DNA of 25,888 nucleotides from an uncultured Lachnospiraceae bacterium (lineage in GTDB: Bacteria; Bacillota; Clostridia; Lachnospirales; Lachnospiraceae): NCBI GenBank assembly GCA_905233835.1, contig CAJOGB010000005.1:1-25888 (forward strand), in the 5' to 3' direction. The position numbers were made by a program, and so were the translations under genes. The notes beneath the pieces were generated by a model. That model saw only the letters and a program-made list of their open reading frames with translations. It had not been told where the DNA came from and did not search any database. Shown here piece by piece: positions 14,041 through 21,172 of this stretch (position 1 is its first letter; each line of letters starts with the position of its first letter).

Positions 14041-16914
14041 ATGGCTTTAGTAAAGAATCTAAGACCAATGGACATGTCAAAGGGCGATCCGATGATCAAC
14101 GAATGGGACTTTTGGCAGGATCCGAATTACGTGGCTGAAGATCCTGAAAAGGAAAAGCTGGTAATTGAACTTGCAAAGCGCATTACCGACCGCTATGTAA
14201 AGAAATTTACAAACAAGATCAACAATCGTGACCCGGAGTACTGGTTGCTTGATCGCGTACTTACAAAGGAACAGGTTAAGTTCTTGTTAACCAGCTTCCC
14301 AAAGACCCGTGTACCGTTTTCTATTCCTCAGCTTGCTGGGAAGAACGGTATGTCTGTAGAAGATACCACTAAGATGGTTCATGACCTTCGTTACTTAGGT
14401 ATCATCGAGCAGACTCGTCACTATGAAAACAAAGAAGACAGAAAAGACAATCCGGACAACTTCGAATATCATTACGAGTTACCGATCTTCGTTCCGGGAT
14501 CTGCAGAGTTTATGATGATGCAGGAGTCCGTTACCGAAGAACATCCGGAAATGGCTACTTTCTTCAACCTTATGACACAGCTTCCACTTGGTGGTATTAC
14601 CCAGATGGTACCTCCGGGAGGTGCAGGTGTAGGTATGCATACCATCCCTGTAGAAAAAGCAATCGAACTTGAGAATCAGTCCGTACCGGTGGAACACTTA
14701 AGCCGTTGGATTGATATGTATGATAAATATGGTATCTCCGAATGTTCCTGCCGTAAGCAGCAGACCATGCGTGGAGAAGGTTCCGGCCAGATCCGCGGTG
14801 ATTACTGTATCGGTATGGGTGACATGGCTGAGTACATGGATGACAGAGGAATCGGTCACTATGTTACCAAAGAAGAAGTTTATGAAATCTTAGAGAGAGC
14901 AGAGCGTCACGGCTATGTTCATCAGATTACCAATATCGATGGCGAAGGCAAAATCGTTGCTATTTGCAACTGTGCTGCCGGCGTATGTAACGCACTTCGT
15001 ACATCACAGCTTTACAACACTCCAAACCTTTCCGCATCTGCATATCGTGCACATGTTGAAAAAGAGAAGTGTGTTGCCTGTGGTAAGTGTGTGGAAATCT
15101 GCCCGGTTGGTGCTGCTAAACTTGGACAGAAACTTTGCAAGAAGGATGGTTCTGAGGTGAAATATCCGAAGAGCGAACTTCCTGATGCACGTAAGTGGGG
15201 TCCGGAACACTGGAACTACAACTTCCGTGATGATGCAAAGATCAACTGTTACGAGACAGGTACAGCTCCATGTAAGACAGCTTGCCCGGTTCACTTAGCT
15301 ATTCAGGGTTATATCAAGATGGCTGCTGAAGGCAGATATGAAGATGCATTAAAGCTTATCAAGCAGGATAACCCATTCCCGATGGTTTGCGGTGCTGTAT
15401 GTAACCGTCGCTGTGAAGATGCATGTACTCGTGGTACCATCGATCAGCCACTGGCAATTGATGAAATTAAGAAGTTTATTGCTTCCTTAGACTTAAATAA
15501 ATCTGAACGTTATGTACCGCTTTGCGAGAAGCATGATGGTGGTATGTGGTCAGATGATTACAAGGTAGCCGTTATCGGTGCAGGTCCTGCCGGACTTTCT
15601 TGTGCTTACTTCTTACGTTTAGACGGATATCCGGTAACCGTATTCGAAAAAGAAAGCCGTCCGGGTGGTATGCTTATGAATGGTATTCCTTCTTATCGTT
15701 TGCAGAAGGATATCATCGAAGCTGAAATCGATGTTATGAAACAGATGGGCATCGAGATTAAGTGTGGGGTTAACGTTGGTGAGGATGTAACCATCCAGAG
15801 CTTACGTGAGCAGGGATACAAAGCATTCTTTATCGCAGTTGGATGCCAGGGCGGACGTCTTGCAGGTGTTCCGGGTGAAGATGCTTTAGGTGTTCAGACC
15901 GGTGTAGACTTCTTAAGAAAGGTCAACCTTGATCATGATGCAAACCGCTTAAGCGGTGATACTGTAGTAGTCGGTGGTGGTAACGTAGCTATCGACGTTG
16001 CAGGAAGCGCACTTCGTGCAGGATCTTCTAAAGTTACCATGCTTTGCTTGGAGTCTCCGGAAGAAATGCCTGCAGCAAAAGATGAAGTTGCAGAAGCAAA
16101 AGAAGACGGTATCGAAATCAAGAACGGCTGGGGTCCGAAAGAGATCTTGGTTGAAAACGGAAAAGTTACCGGAATCGTATTTAAGAAATGTACTTCCGTA
16201 TTCGATGAGAATCACAGATTCGCACCGGTATACGATGAAGCTGAAACCATTACCATTCCATGTGAGAACGTACTTCTTTCCATTGGTCAGTCAATCCAGT
16301 GGGGCAAGTTATTAGAGGGTACCAAAGTTGAACTTCGTCCGAACGGCGGAATTATTGCTGATCCTCTTACCCGTCAGACTGCTGAGCCTGATATCTTCGC
16401 AGGTGGTGATGTATTTACAGGACCGAAGTTTGCTATCGATGCTATCGCAGGCGGACGCGAAGGTGCGGTTTCCATTAACCGTTTCGTACATCCGGGTAAC
16501 AGACTTGATTTGGCTCGTGATCGTCGTGAGTTTATCGAACTTGATAAGAACGATATCGAAGATCAGACCAAGCTTGAAACCTTTGATAACGCACAGCGTC
16601 AGATCCCGGGCAAGAAAGCCGGAGTTGCAAAGGAAACATTTGATGACTTACGTCTTACCTTAACAGAAGAGCAGGTTAAGGCTGAAGCAAAACGTTGCTT
16701 GGGCTGCGGTGCTACTACTGTTGATGAGAACCGTTGTATCGGATGCGGACTTTGTACTACAAAGTGCGAATTTGACGCGATCAAGCTTCACAGAGATCAC
16801 CCGGATGCTTCTAATATGTGCCGCGCTGAGGACAAAGTTGGAAAACTTCTTCCGTATGTAATTAAGCGTGGTGGTAAGATTGTTGGAAACGCACTTACCG
16901 GATACAAAAAATAA
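14041..16914 (+). CDS. Large Fe-S / FAD / NAD(P) oxidoreductase (GltD-like with N-terminal extension)
   Basis: A 957-residue multidomain flavoprotein. Residues 1-330 are an extension with a winged-helix-like stretch (about 95-125) and cysteine motifs ECSCRKQ and ICNCAAGVCN. A ferredoxin-type 4Fe-4S site follows at Cys 344, 347, 350 and 354. A GltD-type N-terminal Fe-S region comes next (CKTACPVH, CGAVCNRRCEDAC). The FAD Rossmann motif GAGPAG is at about 513-518 and the NAD(P) motif GGGNVA at 645-650. A C-terminal Cys-rich tail has C886LGC and C899IGCGLC with Cys909. It resembles the glutamate synthase small-subunit family, used in many anaerobes as an electron-transfer module. The electron partner is unknown. 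Codon use is strongly biased (GGT, CGT, GCA), like rho, suggesting high expression. AGGAGG precedes the ATG. It is monocistronic. Confidence 0.85.
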   Translation: MALVKNLRPMDMSKGDPMINEWDFWQDPNYVAEDPEKEKLVIELAKRITDRYVKKFTNKINNRDPEYWLLDRVLTKEQVKFLLTSFPKTRVPFSIPQLAGKNGMSVEDTTKMVHDLRYLGIIEQTRHYENKEDRKDNPDNFEYHYELPIFVPGSAEFMMMQESVTEEHPEMATFFNLMTQLPLGGITQMVPPGGAGVGMHTIPVEKAIELENQSVPVEHLSRWIDMYDKYGISECSCRKQQTMRGEGSGQIRGDYCIGMGDMAEYMDDRGIGHYVTKEEVYEILERAERHGYVHQITNIDGEGKIVAICNCAAGVCNALRTSQLYNTPNLSASAYRAHVEKEKCVACGKCVEICPVGAAKLGQKLCKKDGSEVKYPKSELPDARKWGPEHWNYNFRDDAKINCYETGTAPCKTACPVHLAIQGYIKMAAEGRYEDALKLIKQDNPFPMVCGAVCNRRCEDACTRGTIDQPLAIDEIKKFIASLDLNKSERYVPLCEKHDGGMWSDDYKVAVIGAGPAGLSCAYFLRLDGYPVTVFEKESRPGGMLMNGIPSYRLQKDIIEAEIDVMKQMGIEIKCGVNVGEDVTIQSLREQGYKAFFIAVGCQGGRLAGVPGEDALGVQTGVDFLRKVNLDHDANRLSGDTVVVGGGNVAIDVAGSALRAGSSKVTMLCLESPEEMPAAKDEVAEAKEDGIEIKNGWGPKEILVENGKVTGIVFKKCTSVFDENHRFAPVYDEAETITIPCENVLLSIGQSIQWGKLLEGTKVELRPNGGIIADPLTRQTAEPDIFAGGDVFTGPKFAIDAIAGGREGAVSINRFVHPGNRLDLARDRREFIELDKNDIEDQTKLETFDNAQRQIPGKKAGVAKETFDDLRLTLTEEQVKAEAKRCLGCGATTVDENRCIGCGLCTTKCEFDAIKLHRDHPDASNMCRAEDKVGKLLPYVIKRGGKIVGNALTGYKK

Positions 16915-16946
16915 AGAATAGATAGTTTTATCTATAATTATTAATC

Positions 16947-17018
16947 AAAAAACTACATACCTTTTCACCGGGGACACGTCAAACAAAAGTCCCCTACGTG
17001 AAAAGTATGTAGTTTTTT
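16947..17018. terminator. Palindromic terminator (repeat copy 2), longer form
   Basis: AAAAAACTACATAC (16947-16960) pairs perfectly with 17005-17018. Inner pairing continues as TTTTCAC/GTGAAAA with a bulge, and then GGGGAC/GTCCCC. It shares CCTACGTGAAAAGTATGT plus the T tract with the element at 2919-2972 and ends the flavoprotein transcript. Confidence 0.8.
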
Positions 17019-17019
17019 G

Positions 17020-17028
17020 TGTTATAAT
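17020..17028 (+). promoter_or_regulatory. Extended -10 promoter of thiamine diphosphokinase gene
   Basis: TGTTATAAT (TATAAT 17023-17028) begins right after the T tract of the upstream terminator. No good -35 is visible. The start codon is 30 bases downstream. Confidence 0.5.
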
Positions 17029-17057
17029 CTGAGTAATATAGTTGGAGGAATAAATCC

Positions 17058-17675
17058 ATGCAGTGTGTTGTTGTCGGTGGAGCGGACATTAAAAATTACG
17101 AAAGAATAAAGACGTACATTCGGGAAGATGACTACGTCATCGCATGTGACTGTGGGGTGCGGCATTTGGATGCGCTGGGGGTGCAGGCGGATTTGATCGT
17201 TGGTGATTTTGACTCCTATAAGGGCGTTTTGGAGACCGAGGCGGAGGTGATAAGGCTTCCAAAGGAAAAGGACGATACAGATACCGTATATGCACTCAGA
17301 GAGGGTATAAATCGTGGTTTTGACGAGTTTCTTCTTCTTGGTGTAGTGGGAAATCGATTCGATCACAGTTTTGTAAATGTGGCGGCATTATTGAAATTAG
17401 ATTCCCTTGGAAAGAAGGCGCTTATCGTGGATGACTACTGCGAGATGGAAGTGGTTTCCGATGCAGCCTTTGTGACGTCGGAGTATCCCTTCTTTTCCCT
17501 TTTAAATATCTCGGGGGAGGAGAATGAGATAAGCATTGAAAATGCGAAATTCGGGCTAAATCACGGGTCTATATCATCGGAATATCAGTTTGCCACCAGT
17601 AATGAGGTGCTCCCCGAAAAAACCGTAAAAATAACCCTGCACAAAGGCAGGGTACTTTTACTTCGTGATTTTTAA
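17058..17675 (+). CDS. thiN: Thiamine diphosphokinase
   Basis: A 205-residue enzyme that converts thiamine plus ATP to thiamine diphosphate, the final step of vitamin B1 activation in the cytoplasm. The family blocks are visible: ACDCGVRHLDALGVQADLIVGDFDS at about residues 30-53 and the acidic catalytic motif KDDTDT near 75-80. LLGVVGNRFDHSFVN follows near 94-108. A C-terminal thiamine-binding part ends in KGRVLLLRDF. GGAGG lies 9 bases upstream of the ATG. The stop codon directly touches the stop codon of the convergent diguanylate cyclase. A GC-rich hairpin near its 3' end (17634-17653) can terminate the opposing transcript. Confidence 0.93.
   Translation: MQCVVVGGADIKNYERIKTYIREDDYVIACDCGVRHLDALGVQADLIVGDFDSYKGVLETEAEVIRLPKEKDDTDTVYALREGINRGFDEFLLLGVVGNRFDHSFVNVAALLKLDSLGKKALIVDDYCEMEVVSDAAFVTSEYPFFSLLNISGEENEISIENAKFGLNHGSISSEYQFATSNEVLPEKTVKITLHKGRVLLLRDF
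17617..17653 (-). terminator. Terminator of the diguanylate cyclase, located inside thiN
   Basis: On the minus strand ACCCTGC-CTTTGT-GCAGGGT (17634-17653) is followed by TATTTTTACGGTTTTTT. The hairpin lies in the last 14 codons of thiN, so the two convergent transcripts must overlap. Confidence 0.55.
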
Positions 17676-18758
17676 TCAGATACGACCGATGGTGGTCTGA
17701 TTCTTTCCGTTTTTCTTTGAAGCGTAAAGTGCTTTATCTGCGATAGCCAATACTTCGTCGAAGGGGATGGAACCGTAGCTGGTAACCAAACCCGCAGAAA
17801 TGGTAAAGTGCTCATCGGTGAAAGGATATTCCTGAGCTTCGAATGCTTTTCTGAATTCCTCAATCTGAAGACGGTGCTTGGTAACATCCTCATCTGTAAA
17901 CATAAATAAAAATTCTTCGCCGCCGAATCTGGAAACGATACAAGTTTCCGGATCCAAACATTGGCTGGCATCATAAATTCTTTTCAATACTTCATCGCCG
18001 TTTTCATGGCCGTAGGTATCGTTTACATGCTTAAAGTTATCGATATCCGTCATGGCCAGGGAAATGGGTCTGTGAAGGCTTAAATCCTTAAACAACTTGG
18101 TTAAATAGTTATCGATATAGTATCTGGAGTGAACCTTTGTAAGGACGTCCTGTTTTAAGCGATCTTCGTATGCCTTTTGCTTCTCGCCGGATTCTTCGAT
18201 CATGCTTTCCGCATTGATAAAGAAGTCGTAGATGATGTTAGATACCAAAAATACCAAGGTAGAAAATACAGCGGCAATCACTGCGGATTCAATCAGCATT
18301 TTAAGGCTGATTTCACTTCCCAAAAGATATTCCGTAACCGCAGAAGCGGCAATTGTCAAAATCGTAATGATATATAAAATTCGCTTGATTGTTTTGTTTT
18401 GGAATACCACGGAATAAACAATACCGAAGCAGGGAGAAAGCCAAAGTACCACATAGGAAGAGTGAAAGAGTGCTATCACGGTTCCAATCAGAGTAAGTCC
18501 CATGGCGCAAATCCAATTTTTACAATCTTCGGAATATCCGTAGGACGTATTAATGAAGCTGGCAAAGCAAAATAACGCACCGTTAATTAAAAACGGAACG
18601 ATTACCTTAACCAGAAAATATGTCTTTGGCTGATAGGAAAGTGTATCTTGATATAAAAATATTAGATAAAAGATAAAGTCAACAATAGAAATGACCACCC
18701 ATGCATAGAGCATGAAATCGGTCATTAACCCCCGAATTTTTTTGATATTTATTTCCAT
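17676..18758 (-). CDS. Membrane-bound diguanylate cyclase (GGDEF)
   Basis: A 360-residue protein that makes cyclic di-GMP from two GTP. The N-terminal half (about residues 15-195) has five or six TM helices and no recognised sensor domain. A short helical linker follows, then a complete GGDEF domain with DxLTxxxNR-like QDVLTKVHSRYY, DIDNFKHVNDTYGH, and the active-site GGEEF at residues 279-283. The inhibitory I-site (RxxD, five residues upstream of GGEEF) is replaced by PETC, so product feedback through that site is unlikely. AAGGGG lies 5 bases before the ATG. An extended -10 TGATAGAAT promoter (minus strand, 18819-18827) fits. Its stop codon abuts that of thiN. Confidence 0.92.
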   Translation of the reverse strand: MEINIKKIRGLMTDFMLYAWVVISIVDFIFYLIFLYQDTLSYQPKTYFLVKVIVPFLINGALFCFASFINTSYGYSEDCKNWICAMGLTLIGTVIALFHSSYVVLWLSPCFGIVYSVVFQNKTIKRILYIITILTIAASAVTEYLLGSEISLKMLIESAVIAAVFSTLVFLVSNIIYDFFINAESMIEESGEKQKAYEDRLKQDVLTKVHSRYYIDNYLTKLFKDLSLHRPISLAMTDIDNFKHVNDTYGHENGDEVLKRIYDASQCLDPETCIVSRFGGEEFLFMFTDEDVTKHRLQIEEFRKAFEAQEYPFTDEHFTISAGLVTSYGSIPFDEVLAIADKALYASKKNGKNQTTIGRI

Positions 18759-18818
18759 ATAAACCCCTTAGCAATATTGGGGAATCGGTAAGCTCCAACT
18801 CCCTTAAAAGTCACTTTT

Positions 18819-18827
18819 ATTCTATCA
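18819..18827 (-). promoter_or_regulatory. Extended -10 promoter of the diguanylate cyclase
   Basis: On the minus strand TGATAGAAT is followed by AAAAG, the same core seen before the Fe-S flavoprotein gene at 13951-13959. The start codon is about 60 bases downstream. Confidence 0.5.
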
Positions 18828-18852
18828 AATCGGAGGGGAAATTAAAAGGAAA

Positions 18853-18891
18853 AATATAAAAAAGAAAGCCGATTACGAATAATCGGCTTTC
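18853..18891 (-). terminator. Strong minus-strand terminator
   Basis: A perfect 12-bp stem (18864-18875 with 18880-18891) has a UUCG loop in the minus-strand RNA. Going leftwards it is followed by TTTTTTATATTTTT. It ends minus-strand transcription arriving from the malic enzyme/DUF4364 side just before the diguanylate cyclase promoter. Confidence 0.8.
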
Positions 18892-18904
18892 AGGGGAGAG
18901 TGAT

Positions 18905-18988
18905 ATGAAAAATTTCATAGCCCCTAAGGCTTCTGCACTAAAACCTCAAGAGCATAGTAATAATAACATAAATAAAATTGATGTCTAG
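18905..18988 (+). CDS. Possible 27-residue small ORF
   Basis: AGGGGAG is 6 bases before an ATG opening a 27-codon frame (MKNFIAPKASALKPQEH, then an Asn-rich end NNNINKIDV and TAG). The ribosome site and start codon lie inside the hairpin of copy 1 of the duplicated motif, so translation could be gated by folding. No similarity is recognised. It may only be a by-product of a structured RNA, because the second motif copy has ATG followed almost at once by a stop. Confidence 0.22.
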   Translation: MKNFIAPKASALKPQEHSNNNINKIDV

Positions 18989-19276
18989 GGGCAAAGTTCA
19001 TGTTGCGAACTTTTGCAATCACAGAAATGTTTTGGTGTTAACATTTGCAAAAAATATACCTAAAATTGATAGAAAATTGATATATTTTTTAAAAATTATA
19101 CAGAAAAGTTTGAAACTATAAATAAAGTGTGTCTTTTTTGTGTCCTTTAGTGTAGTAAACTAACCTCACCTTCTAGGGAGAAGTGATATGGGGTGAGGAA
19201 TTCCTTTTACTTACTGCACTTTTTGGTAAAAGGAATTTCATTCGCCTGTATGTGGGATGAGTTTTTTATAACTTTT

Positions 19277-19310
19277 AAGGGACGGTTCCAAACGGAATCG
19301 TCCCTTTTTG
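19277..19310 (+). terminator. Strong plus-strand terminator
   Basis: A 13-bp stem with one G-T pair (19277-19289 with 19294-19306), AAAC loop, then a T run. There is no T run on the minus side, so it must serve a plus-strand transcript from the gene-free region. It would stop that transcript before it enters the antisense of the DUF4364 gene. Confidence 0.85.
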
Positions 19311-19324
19311 TATGGTTATTTTGT

Positions 19325-19837
19325 TTACATCAGGTTTTCCAATAAAGAAAAGTACACGTTTTCGTAATTGGATCTCCAATTGGTACAAATGGATTTGGCC
19401 TGTTCTTCGTTTGCAACATGGAAGGTAAAGTCCATGACACTTCGCTGTTCCTCTGCCATATGGAGGTGTACATAGTAGCCTCCTGTGGTGGAAGGATAGT
19501 AGTTGGAAGTAATGGAGTTTTCCTTTCGCATTTCCAGGCCGTTTTTTTGGAAGAAGTTTTTAATGTCTTCTTCAATGGATTCTGTGAGTCGTTCCTGGAA
19601 TAAGCTTAAGGTATCCAAACCTTCGGCTGTAATTTTATAGGTAGTCTCATTTGCACTTTGCTCCTTGGCCACCATGGAAGAATCCACCAAATCATTTAGA
19701 ATCTGTTGAATATTAAAATAATCCGTGTAATTTCCGGAAATAAAAAACTCGGTAATCTGTTTGTTGCTTAGGGCAAAATCCGCTTTGGACAATAAATCCA
19801 ATGCCGTGATTTTATATATGAGGTTTACTTCTGACAT
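19325..19837 (-). CDS. DUF4364 family protein
   Basis: A 170-residue protein of the clostridial DUF4364 family. The N-terminal ~70 residues look like a winged helix (LIYKITALDLLSKADFALSN, then LVDSSMVAKEQ and TYKITAEGLDTL). An alpha/beta C-terminal part contains TGGYYVHLHMAEEQRSVMDF. The fold suggests a small DNA-binding or regulatory protein, but its role is unknown. Its ATG immediately follows the TAA of the broken malic enzyme gene, so translation may depend on ribosomes finishing that gene. The frameshift upstream could therefore reduce its expression. Confidence 0.82.
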   Translation of the reverse strand: MSEVNLIYKITALDLLSKADFALSNKQITEFFISGNYTDYFNIQQILNDLVDSSMVAKEQSANETTYKITAEGLDTLSLFQERLTESIEEDIKNFFQKNGLEMRKENSITSNYYPSTTGGYYVHLHMAEEQRSVMDFTFHVANEEQAKSICTNWRSNYENVYFSLLENLM

Positions 19838-20970
19838 TTAGATCAATCCCTTTACAGCGTCTGCTACCTTTCTTGCAACTCTTTCATCAAATGCTTCCGG
19901 CATAATAAAGTCTTCGCACAATTCTTCGTCGGATACTAAAGATGCGATGGCTTCCGCAGCCGCCAACTTCATTTCTTCCGTAATCTGTTTTGCTCGTCCT
20001 TCCAATGCTCCCTTAAAGATGCCCGGGAATGCAACTACGTTATTAATCTGGTTCGGGAAATCGCTTCGACCGGTTCCCACGATTCTGGCACCTGCGGCCT
20101 TTGCCTCATCCGGCATGATTTCCGGAATCGGATTTGCCATGGCAAAAATAATCGGGTCAGCGTTCATGGAGCGAACCATATCCTGTGTTACGGAATTCGG
20201 AGCGGAAACACCGATAAAGATGTCTGCACCTACCAAAGCGTCTGCCAAAGAGCCGGTACGGTTTTCCAAGTTTGTGATTTTAAGCATTTCCTCTTTGGTG
20301 ACATTTAAGTGATCGCGACCTTTGGAAATGATTCCGCTTCTGTCGCAAAGGATGGCGTGCTTAAATCCGTAGCGAAGTAAAAGCTTAGTGATGGCGATAC
20401 CTGCGGCTCCCGCACCGTTTACTACGATACGGCAGTCTTCTTTTTTCTTTCCGGTGATTTTTAAACTGTTGATGATATGGCGGTTCCGTGCTGATCGTCA
20501 TGGAATACCGGAATATCCAAAGTCGCTTTTAAACGATCTTCGATTTCAAAACATCTGGGAGCGGAAATATCTTCTAAGTTAATTCCACCGAAGGTTGGTG
20601 CCAAGGCAGTCACGATTTTTACGATTTCGTCGGTGTCCTGGGTATCCAAGCAGATGGGGAAAGCGTTTACATCACCGAATTCTTTAAAAAGTACACATTT
20701 TCCTTCCATAACAGGCATAGCTGCTTCCGGTCCGATGTTTCCCAGTCCCAAAACCGCGCTACCGTCGGAAACCACGGCGATGGTATTTGCTTTTAATGTA
20801 TATTTGTAAGCGTCTTCTTTGTTTTTTGCAATCAGTTTACACGGTGCCGCTACTCCCGGAGTGTAGGCAAGTGCCAAATCTTCTCTGGATTTAACGGCTG
20901 CTTTTGCTTCTGTCGATAATTTACCGTTCCACTGTTCGTGAAGCATAATTGCTTTTTCATCGTGTGTCAT
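19838..20970 (-). pseudogene. maeB: NAD(P)-dependent malic enzyme, broken by an internal frameshift deletion
   Basis: Malic enzyme oxidatively decarboxylates malate to pyruvate. The first part runs from the ATG at 20970 (AAGGAGG 8 bases upstream) through LAYTPGVAAPC, GINLEDISAPRC and FHDDQHGTAI. It then hits a stop at 20461-20463. The remainder continues in another frame from about 20478: IINSLKITGKKKEDC, NGAGAAGIAI (nucleotide-binding loop), then to the stop at 19838. Family alignment by eye expects about ten codons between GTA and LKI; only 14 bases are present, implying a loss of about 16 bases near 20465-20478. Together the parts make a normal ~385-residue enzyme, so the break looks recent or is a sequence error. 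The shifted half has no RBS of its own. Divergent from rho. Confidence 0.85.
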
Positions 20971-21008
20971 AAGACGCCTCCTTATTATTAAAAATAACTG
21001 CAAAATGT

Positions 21009-21061
21009 ATCATAGCAAATCGAAAAAAACCTTGCAAGAGAAAGGAATGATAGAGTATAAT
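21009..21061. promoter_or_regulatory. Divergent promoters of malic enzyme and rho sharing one -35 box
   Basis: The self-complementary hexamer TTGCAA (21032-21037) serves both strands. To the right, an 18-base gap leads to TATAAT (21056-21061) for rho. To the left (minus), a 17-base gap leads to TATGAT (21009-21014) for the malic enzyme. Polymerase could occupy only one at a time. Confidence 0.7.
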
Positions 21062-21172
21062 CTCTCTATATTAATTAGTTACGAAAATCATTGTCGTTTC
21101 CGACATTATTTCCATGGTTGTATAAGTAGATATAAATTTTACATAAGAAGGATTACAAGAAAAGGAGTTTAT

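Larger units (their letters stand above)
18892..19316. ncRNA. Candidate structured RNA region with a duplicated motif
   Basis: The longest gene-free stretch (18759-19324) holds many hairpins here. Two copies of a motif, GGGAGA(A)GTGATATG then CTGCACT 23-25 bases later, lie at 18893-18939 and 19177-19220. In both, AGTG of the first block can pair with CACT of the second. Copy 2 sits in CCTCACC/GGTGAGG (19164-19170 with 19192-19198) and in the loop of a perfect 12-bp hairpin (19199-19210 with 19226-19237). It is followed by a strong plus-strand terminator. Copy 1 has alternative pairings of CCCCT with either of two AGGGG segments. A plus-strand RNA of about 160 nt ending near 19310 is the simplest reading. 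No known RNA family is recognised, and promoter evidence is weak. Confidence 0.4.

Noticed and set aside
18892..19316. 6S RNA, SRP RNA, tmRNA or a known riboswitch in the gene-free region
   Set aside because: None of the conserved cores I know (SRP GGAA/GGAGG, tmRNA ends, TPP, SAM, FMN, glycine, T-box) is present; left as an unassigned candidate.
21005..21172. Upstream extension of rho
   Set aside because: The open frame runs through the promoter and leader; AAGGAG before 21173 and the Rho N-terminal domain fix the start.
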